DNA of 64,000 nucleotides. It comes from an uncultured SAR86 cluster bacterium. GTDB lineage: Bacteria; Pseudomonadota; Gammaproteobacteria; Magnimaribacterales; Magnimaribacteraceae. The notes under the pieces were generated by a model that worked only from the letters and a program-made list of their open reading frames with translations, was not told the origin of the DNA and did no database searches. The stretch covers positions 27,514-91,513 of the forward strand of contig CABYCU010000004.1 of the NCBI GenBank assembly GCA_902517565.1, read 5' to 3'. A program made the position numbers and the translations under genes. Shown piece after piece: positions 57,494-64,000 of this stretch. Within the stretch, counting starts at the first letter, position 1. Every line of letters begins with the position of its first letter.

Positions 57494-58249
57494 ATGAAAA
57501 TAAAAAAAATATTACTACCAATAATTTTATCTTTCGTAGCTTTTATCAACGCTGATGATCATATAGATATTAGCGGCATGACAGCTTTACAGTGTCAATT
57601 CGCTGAAGGTAAGGATATGGATGACGTTATGAAAGTTCTTGACGAATGGAATGAATATGGCGATGAGAACTTTTCTGAGCCTTTTAGTGCTTGGGTTATG
57701 ACACCAGTATTCATGTCCACTGCAGATTTTGATTTAGATTTCGTATTCTTAGGATTTGCTGATTCGCTTGCAAGCATAGGCAGGGCTGAAGATGAATTTA
57801 GACCGGGTGGATCTAAGATTGGAGCTAAATGGGAAAGAGTAACTAACTGCTCAGGACAGTCACTTAGTTTCAATGTTGAGGCCAGAGCGCCAAAAAACCC
57901 TTGGGTTGCAGGAGGCACAAACTATACCATGATTCAATCATGCACTTTTAAAGATGGTAAGACAGCTGATGACCTTCAGGCAAATGATAAGATCTGGAAT
58001 AAATATCTAGACGAATCTGGTTACGAAGGTGGTTATTGGAGGTGGTGGCCTGAAACAGGTACACCTACTGATACAGACTACGACTATCTATTGGCTGTAG
58101 CATTTCCATCTGTTGAGGCATATGGTGCATCTAGAGATACTAGATTACAGACCATGATGAATGGAACTAGGCCGGAAGAGATACATAATTGCAATACTCC
58201 TAGGTTATATGAATCAACAAATATAAGACTTGTGCAACAAGAGGGATAA
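57494..58249 (+). CDS. Secreted tandem-domain Cys protein, paralogue 4
   Basis: Signal peptide; NADDHIDISGMTALQCQFAEGKDMDDVMKVLDEWNEYGD; QSCTFKDGKTADDLQANDKIWNKYLDESGYEGGYWRWWP; IHNCNTPRLYESTNIR. Start set at 57494. Confidence 0.87.
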   Translation: MKIKKILLPIILSFVAFINADDHIDISGMTALQCQFAEGKDMDDVMKVLDEWNEYGDENFSEPFSAWVMTPVFMSTADFDLDFVFLGFADSLASIGRAEDEFRPGGSKIGAKWERVTNCSGQSLSFNVEARAPKNPWVAGGTNYTMIQSCTFKDGKTADDLQANDKIWNKYLDESGYEGGYWRWWPETGTPTDTDYDYLLAVAFPSVEAYGASRDTRLQTMMNGTRPEEIHNCNTPRLYESTNIRLVQQEG

Positions 58250-58252
58250 AAA

Positions 58253-59002
58253 ATGACGAAAAAATATGTACTATTAATTTTATTCAGTTCCATAAGCACC
58301 TTTTGCTTTTCTGATGATCACTTAACTTATAGAACTGCCACGGGTGAAGTCCTGCAATGCAATCTAAACGATGGGAAGGATGCAGACGATGTGATGAAGA
58401 TGGTTAAGAATGATTGGTATGACTTAGATTATCCTGTTCAATACGAAGGATGGGTCTTAACACCAACTTTATTCGCATCTACCGACGGAGGCTATGATCT
58501 ATTTTGGGCTGGATTTACCTTAAATAACTCAGATATGGGAGCATCCCTTGATTGGTTTAATAATAATGCTTCTAAAGTGTTTGCTAAGTGGCAAAATTTA
58601 GTTAGTTGTGCTTCATGGAGTCAATGGGATATCTTTGAAGCTAGGAGACCGACTGTAGAGCTTGTAGAAGGTGATAATAATTTTTGGGCATTTCATAGTT
58701 GTGATTTTAAAGAAGGAAAAGGTGTATCCGATCTGCGAGATAACGACAAACTATGGAATAATTTCTTGGATAATCTTGGACATAAAGGCGGCGTTTGGAG
58801 ATGGTGGGCTGGAGGAGGTTCTGATACTCAAAACTCAACAGACTATTACGTGAATATCTCGTTCCCAACTATGAAGGAATATGGTGATTATAGAGACGCT
58901 AGAATGCAATCTATGATGGACGGCTCAATGCCTGAACAGATAGCCAACTGCCAGACACCTAGAGTCTATTCGGCAAATAATATAAAAACTATGAGTAATT
59001 AA
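58253..59002 (+). CDS. Secreted tandem-domain Cys protein, paralogue 5
   Basis: Signal peptide; SDDHLTYRTATGEVLQCNLNDGKDADDVMKMV; HSCDFKEGKGVSDLRDNDKLWNNFLDNLGHKGGVWRWWA; IANCQTPRVYSANNIK. Confidence 0.87.
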   Translation: MTKKYVLLILFSSISTFCFSDDHLTYRTATGEVLQCNLNDGKDADDVMKMVKNDWYDLDYPVQYEGWVLTPTLFASTDGGYDLFWAGFTLNNSDMGASLDWFNNNASKVFAKWQNLVSCASWSQWDIFEARRPTVELVEGDNNFWAFHSCDFKEGKGVSDLRDNDKLWNNFLDNLGHKGGVWRWWAGGGSDTQNSTDYYVNISFPTMKEYGDYRDARMQSMMDGSMPEQIANCQTPRVYSANNIKTMSN

Positions 59003-59018
59003 TTTACAAGTAAAATTA

Positions 59019-59046
59019 AACGGCCACATAAGTGGCCGTTTTTTTT
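59019..59046 (+). terminator. Rho-independent terminator closing the paralogue cluster
   Basis: AACGGCCAC-ATAA-GTGGCCGTT followed by a T-run. Confidence 0.92.
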
Positions 59047-59069
59047 ACTAATTTGATACCATGTAAATA

Positions 59070-60065
59070 GTGAATTATTTTTCAAAACCAGTCTCTATAT
59101 CGATCTTTACATTACTTGTTTCATTCTATCTTCCTTCTTCGCAAGATAACCCTGAACTCTACGAGTATTTAGAAAGCAGAAACACCACCAGTTTTATCCT
59201 CGCAAAAGAAGGACAGGTCCTATACGAGTATGAATTTAATCCTAATAAAACTATCTTCTTGCGCATGATGCAAGATGGTCTAATTGAAGGAAGAAGTCAT
59301 GAAGATGTTGCTTCTATCCAAAAAAGTTTTATATCAATTTTAATTGGTTTAGCTCAGCAAAAGGGTTATTTAAAAATTTCTGATTCTGTCAGCACGTACT
59401 TAGGTAGCTGGACTAAATTAAAAAAAGAGGAAGAAGAAAAAATAACCATAAGACATCTCTTAACTATGACCTCAGGATTAGATGACGATTTAGACTCTAA
59501 TATAGAACCAGGCACTGAATGGAAGTATGAAAGTCGATCCTACGGACAGCTTCTATATGTATTAGAATCTTCAACAAAGAAGAGCATCCAAGATTTATCA
59601 TCAGAATGGTTATTTGTGCCACTCAATATGGAGGAAACATTTTGGAAAAAAAGAGTAAAAGGCCTTCTGGGATTTTCTAAAAATTCCAGTGATTATGGGC
59701 TGGTCACTTCAGCTAGAGACTTGCTAAAATTTGGAGATTTCATTTTGAATGGCGGTGAAGTTGGAACTACTCACATTATTACAGACATAGATTTCTTTGA
59801 TGATTCCTTCACTCAATCTCAACAATACAATCCTGCCTATGGCTATCTGTGGTGGTTAAATAATTCTGAATATTTCATTAAATCTAACACTCAAGGAGAG
59901 GGAAATTTATATCCTTATGCTCCTCGTGAAACTGTATTAGCTCAGGGCGCGGGATCAAGGTTTCTTGCAATAGTCCCTTCAGAAGAACTGATAGTAATTC
60001 GGTTGGGTGATAACCCTAAAGATTCAAACTTTATCAATAACTTATGGAAATATATTCAAAATTAA
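59070..60065 (+). CDS. Beta-lactamase family serine hydrolase (class C-like), exported
   Basis: HEDVASIQKSFISILIGLAQQKGYL (SxxK), RHLLTMTSGLDDD, YGYLWWLNN; N-terminal signal; GTG start. Confidence 0.88.
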   Translation: MNYFSKPVSISIFTLLVSFYLPSSQDNPELYEYLESRNTTSFILAKEGQVLYEYEFNPNKTIFLRMMQDGLIEGRSHEDVASIQKSFISILIGLAQQKGYLKISDSVSTYLGSWTKLKKEEEEKITIRHLLTMTSGLDDDLDSNIEPGTEWKYESRSYGQLLYVLESSTKKSIQDLSSEWLFVPLNMEETFWKKRVKGLLGFSKNSSDYGLVTSARDLLKFGDFILNGGEVGTTHIITDIDFFDDSFTQSQQYNPAYGYLWWLNNSEYFIKSNTQGEGNLYPYAPRETVLAQGAGSRFLAIVPSEELIVIRLGDNPKDSNFINNLWKYIQN

Positions 60066-61396
60066 TATTCTTTTTATTTAGTCTCTTATTTTTCCCCTTA
60101 TTAAGTTCTGAAAATCAAATTTCTTGGAAAGAACATATCATAGATGATTCATCGTTAGGTCCTCCAGATCTCGCCGGAAGTGATGGTCTTGAGATAGCAG
60201 ATTTAGATAAAGATGGATTTATAGATATTGTTTCAGTACATGAGCTTGATACTGAGTATGGTGTTCCAAAAGGGTATGTCAGAATAGCATGGGGCTCTGA
60301 TGACCCTAATAAATGGGAGTTAACCACTTTAGCTGCAGGTTCTGATGCACCCTCTGCTGAAGATGTAGATATTGCTGACGCTGATGGAGATGGTTGGCTA
60401 GACATTGTTGTCGCATGTGAATTAGCCCACCTTATCTATTTTAAGAACCCCGGTACTAATCATCGCACGATAAGATGGAATAGATCCATACCAGAAATAA
60501 CCCTCAATCGAGGATCTTTCATTAGAGTTTTCTTCGCTGATTTCAATAATGATGGAAAAGTGGAGGTTGTAGCAGCGAATAAAGGTGGAGAGAACCCTGA
60601 CATTGAAAATGCGCCGCTTAATAACATTTCTATTTACAAGCTTCCTAAAGAACCACTGCAAGGCGATTGGGAGGAACTTGTTTTAACACAAGTGAGAATT
60701 CCAATTAATTCTCAACCCGTAGATTTAGATTCAGATGGAGATATGGATATTGTAGTTGGCTCAAGAGGCGAGGCTAGGATTTTATGGTTAGAAAACATAG
60801 GAAATTTTGATTTTGAAAAACATGATATCAACTTAGCCTCCAAGCTTGATAAAGGTTCATGGTTAACAGGCTTCAATATGGATTATGCTGATATGAATGA
60901 AGATGGCAGATTGGATATTATTAGTTCAGTCTGGCCTAGTTCCGTTTACATACTTTTTCAGCCTAAATTCCCTAATGAGATATGGAAGATAAAAAAGGTA
61001 GGCGATATCAATCCTGATAGATTGGTTAGTGTTTCAATTGCTGACATAGATCAAGATGGGGATAATGACATTTTTTCGGGGTCATACAGTCTTGGGAGTA
61101 GAGATAAGGATGATACTGAGAGCAGTAATAGATCTTATGGTAGTGTTGTTTGGTTCAAGAATAATGGCGCTAAATGGGAAAAGAATAATATTCTTCGAAG
61201 GAAAAGAGGAATGTATGATAAGTGGATACCTATTGATCTAGACAAAGATGAGGATATTGATTTTATCGGTACCAGAGGTAACAGCGAACCCTATGATGGA
61301 GTTATCTGGCTTGAACAAATGGACTCAGATCATTCAGAAAGTGTATTTCTTCCTGCAAGAGACAAGGATAGCGCTACAGTTCCATTTGATGATTAA
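60044..61396 (+). CDS. FG-GAP/VCBS repeat protein, exported
   Basis: Seven DxDxDG-type motifs (DLDKDGFIDIV, DADGDGWLDIV, DFNNDGKVEVV, DLDSDGDMDIV, DMNEDGRLDII, DIDQDGDNDIF, DLDKDEDIDFI) and a signal peptide. Confidence 0.9.
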   Translation: MEIYSKLIFFLFSLLFFPLLSSENQISWKEHIIDDSSLGPPDLAGSDGLEIADLDKDGFIDIVSVHELDTEYGVPKGYVRIAWGSDDPNKWELTTLAAGSDAPSAEDVDIADADGDGWLDIVVACELAHLIYFKNPGTNHRTIRWNRSIPEITLNRGSFIRVFFADFNNDGKVEVVAANKGGENPDIENAPLNNISIYKLPKEPLQGDWEELVLTQVRIPINSQPVDLDSDGDMDIVVGSRGEARILWLENIGNFDFEKHDINLASKLDKGSWLTGFNMDYADMNEDGRLDIISSVWPSSVYILFQPKFPNEIWKIKKVGDINPDRLVSVSIADIDQDGDNDIFSGSYSLGSRDKDDTESSNRSYGSVVWFKNNGAKWEKNNILRRKRGMYDKWIPIDLDKDEDIDFIGTRGNSEPYDGVIWLEQMDSDHSESVFLPARDKDSATVPFDD

Positions 61397-61432
61397 ATTT
61401 TCATCAGCTCAAACCTTCGCTATAATTAGTAA

Positions 61433-62359
61433 ATGGATTCTAGTAAGACCAAACCTTTAGACCTTCTAGATAAGTCTCAAATTTCTGAACTACGTCAGAA
61501 AAAAGATTTTAGAAATGTCTTAGCCCTGAGTTTTGATTGGGGGATGATGGCTTTTGGTTTCTATATTTTTTATGCATACCCAAGTGTGATCACTTTTTTA
61601 GTTGCTGTAATTATAATTGGTTCAAGACAATTTGCTTTGGCGGTACTGGCTCATGATGGAGCGCATAATCTTTTATTCTCAAATTTAAAGGTTAATGATT
61701 TTGTAGCCCAATGGTTCTGTGCTTATCCAATTTTTCAGGATAATAGGGTTTATAGGCCTTATCATCTAAAACATCACCGATACACTGAAACAGATGAAGA
61801 TCCTGATTTATCCTTGAGTGCACCATTTCCCATTACAAAAAAAAGTTTTTTGAGGAAAGTTTTCCGTGACCTAACAGGTTTAACAGGTTTAAAGAGATAT
61901 TCTTCTTCAATATTATCTATCCTTCATACTGATTCTTCAGGTCCACTAGATAAGCTATTCAAAGTATGGAATAAGATTCATGGTTTTCTGATATCTAATA
62001 TCATTATTTTCTTGCTACTCTCACTATTCTTTCACTGGTACTTTTATTTTTTATTGTGGTGGATACCTGCTTTCACCTACTATAGTCTTATTATTAGAAT
62101 TAGAAATATAGCTGAGCACTGCGTAACTCCAGGAGATAGCGGGTTTGATAATACAAGGACTACACAAGCAACTCTGTTGGTCAGGTTTTTGATGGCACCA
62201 CATAGAGTCAATTATCATCTTGAGCATCATCTTTTTATGATGTGTCCTTGGTACAACCTGCCAAAAGCCCATTCAATGATGATTGAAAATGGATATAAAG
62301 ATAAGATGTGTATGGAGACTTCCTATAGAAATGTTTTGTTAAAAGCAGTGAGTGCATGA
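61433..62359 (+). CDS. Fatty acid desaturase family protein
   Basis: His boxes HDGAH, HLKHHRYT, HLEHH; TM segments. Confidence 0.92.
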   Translation: MDSSKTKPLDLLDKSQISELRQKKDFRNVLALSFDWGMMAFGFYIFYAYPSVITFLVAVIIIGSRQFALAVLAHDGAHNLLFSNLKVNDFVAQWFCAYPIFQDNRVYRPYHLKHHRYTETDEDPDLSLSAPFPITKKSFLRKVFRDLTGLTGLKRYSSSILSILHTDSSGPLDKLFKVWNKIHGFLISNIIIFLLLSLFFHWYFYFLLWWIPAFTYYSLIIRIRNIAEHCVTPGDSGFDNTRTTQATLLVRFLMAPHRVNYHLEHHLFMMCPWYNLPKAHSMMIENGYKDKMCMETSYRNVLLKAVSA

Positions 62360-62751
62360 CCATGAAAGATAATGAAGATTTAAAGAATCAACTAACTCCT
62401 GAAGAATTTTATGTCACACAGAATCAAGGCACTGAACCTGCTTTTAGTGGAAAATATGATGGTGTTAAGATACCAGGCACTTATCATTGCATAGTTTGTG
62501 ATATTGAGTTGTTTAGCTCAGATTCAAAATATGATTCTGGATCTGGTTGGCCAAGCTTTTGGGAGCCCTCAGAAGGAGATAATGTTGAAACTGAAGAAGA
62601 CTACTCTGCAGGTATGGTAAGAACAGAAGTTCATTGCAGCAAATGCCAAGCTCACTTAGGTCATGTATTTCCAGATGGACCTCAACCAACCGGGCTTCGA
62701 TACTGTATCAATTCAGTTTCCTTAGATTTAAAGCCTTCTGAAGAGGAATAA
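62356..62751 (+). CDS. msrB: Peptide-methionine (R)-S-oxide reductase
   Basis: GSGWPSFWEP, VHCSKCQAHLGHVFPDGP, GLRYCINSVSL. Confidence 0.96.
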   Translation: MTMKDNEDLKNQLTPEEFYVTQNQGTEPAFSGKYDGVKIPGTYHCIVCDIELFSSDSKYDSGSGWPSFWEPSEGDNVETEEDYSAGMVRTEVHCSKCQAHLGHVFPDGPQPTGLRYCINSVSLDLKPSEEE

Positions 62752-62753
62752 GT

Positions 62754-64000
62754 CTGAAGCAAGACAGTCAGTCCAATACAAAATCTCTAAAGCTTTTAGC
62801 TAGAAGTGGATTAGTATCTTTCTGGACTTTTATCTCAAGAATACTTGGCTTAGTAAGAGACATAGTCATCACAGGATTGTTAGGCGCTGGTGTCGCCTTG
62901 GATGCCTTCGTAGTCATAATGAAAATACCCAGCGTCTTTAGAAGACTATTTGCTGAAGGAGCCTTTAATCAGGCCTTCGTACCTGTTCTGGCTGAGTACA
63001 AAGAGAAAGACAGCATTGAAGTTCAAGGCTTAATTAATTACACGTTCGGTGCTCTGACGAGTGTTATCTTAGTATTTACAACACTTGCATTATTATTTGC
63101 TCCTATATTTGTAATGATTTTTGCTCCGGGGTTTTATTTAGAGCCAATAAAAAAAGACTTAGCAATTGATATATTGCAAATTACTTTCCCTTACTTATTT
63201 TTTGTTTCTTTAGTTGCATTTTCAGGTTCAATACTTAACTCTTATCAAAAATTCTCTCTACCTGCTTTAACCCCTTTATTCTATAACTTGAGCCTAATAA
63301 TCGCTGCCATTTGGTTTGCACCAAAATTAGAAATGCCAATTTATGCCATAGCATGGGGCGTCTTTGCAGCAGGCATAATACAGGTTCTGATTCAAATACC
63401 TGCTTTATCGGGCATGGGTTTACTACCTAAATTTAGAATTAACTTCAATCATGCGGGAGTAAGAAAAGTTATGTATCTAATGATTCCAGGGATAATTGCA
63501 GGCGGAGTTAGCCAGCTCAATATGCTGGTAGATACAATTCTTGCTTCTCTTCTGCCAACAGGGAGTCCAAGCTGGCTTTATGTTTCAGATAGATTAATGC
63601 AGTTACCTTTAGGAATATTTGCAATAGCAATAGCTACTGTAATTTTACCTCGCTTATCGTCATTATTTGTAATCGAAGATAAGAGATCATTTTCAGATAC
63701 TCTAGATTGGTCGATCAAATTGATTTTACTTATTGGTGTTCCGGCAGTTATCGGATTGATAATGCTTGCGGAGCCTATAATTCTTACATTGTTCGAGCGT
63801 GGACAATTTAATGCAGGTGATTCTTTACAAGCTTCATATAGTTTAATTGCACTTGCATTTGGTCTAGTTGCTTTTATGTTAATAAAGATTCTTACACCTA
63901 GTTTTTTTGCAAGACAAGAACCGAAAAAACCTATGTATATTGCTTTTGCTTCAATGATCTTAAATGCAGTTCTGGCATGGGTTCTAGGATTTAGTTTGGG
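62754..64000 (+). CDS. murJ: Lipid II flippase MurJ (3' truncated by window)
   Basis: KLLARSGLVSFWTFISRILGLVRDIVITGLLGAGVALDAFVVIMKIPSVFRRLFAEGAFNQAFVPVLAEY; frame open to window end; start codon unclear, CTG at 62754 suggested. Confidence 0.93.
   Translation, partial: MKQDSQSNTKSLKLLARSGLVSFWTFISRILGLVRDIVITGLLGAGVALDAFVVIMKIPSVFRRLFAEGAFNQAFVPVLAEYKEKDSIEVQGLINYTFGALTSVILVFTTLALLFAPIFVMIFAPGFYLEPIKKDLAIDILQITFPYLFFVSLVAFSGSILNSYQKFSLPALTPLFYNLSLIIAAIWFAPKLEMPIYAIAWGVFAAGIIQVLIQIPALSGMGLLPKFRINFNHAGVRKVMYLMIPGIIAGGVSQLNMLVDTILASLLPTGSPSWLYVSDRLMQLPLGIFAIAIATVILPRLSSLFVIEDKRSFSDTLDWSIKLILLIGVPAVIGLIMLAEPIILTLFERGQFNAGDSLQASYSLIALAFGLVAFMLIKILTPSFFARQEPKKPMYIAFASMILNAVLAWVLGFSL

Noticed and set aside
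54473-59002. Toxin/immunity or phage-defence interpretation of the paralogue array
   Set aside because: No nuclease, toxin, NTPase or immunity-like signature; all members have signal peptides and similar architecture, so no support for a defence role

Overview
This window is a compact, AT-rich bacterial chromosome segment with almost no intergenic space. Gene content and order are those of a streamlined marine-type gammaproteobacterium; a SAR86-like lineage is my guess from content and was not computed. Recognisable blocks: pyrG-kdsA-eno-ftsB-ispD-ispF-surE-pcm; fdxA, cinA C-terminal domain, LexA-box-recA; thiolase; short proS; Cys-less FmdB-like ORF-aspS-yebC-nuclease-ybgC-tolQRAB-pal-cpoB; tRNA-Lys; crcB; bepA/perM/bcp/dapA/bamC/purC; iscRSUA-fdx-iscX without hscBA; a ThDP enzyme plus CoA-acylating aldehyde dehydrogenase pair; ndk-rodZ-ispG-hisS-yfgM-bamB-der; sdhCDAB-sucCD without sucAB; and a 3' accessory region. 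No rRNA, CRISPR array, transposase or prophage was seen. The best candidate for an undescribed system is about 54.47-59.05 kb: six consecutive small genes encoding signal-peptide proteins, at least five of them paralogues. Each paralogue looks like a tandem two-domain protein with a Cys at the start and end of each repeat, and the cluster closes with a strong terminator. Secondary points are a PDDEXK-like nuclease at the usual ruvCAB position, several conserved operons with specific members missing (nlpD-rpoS/mutS, hscBA, sucAB, ruvCAB), an FmdB positional homologue that lost all its cysteines, and a murJ with no ATG/GTG/TTG start.
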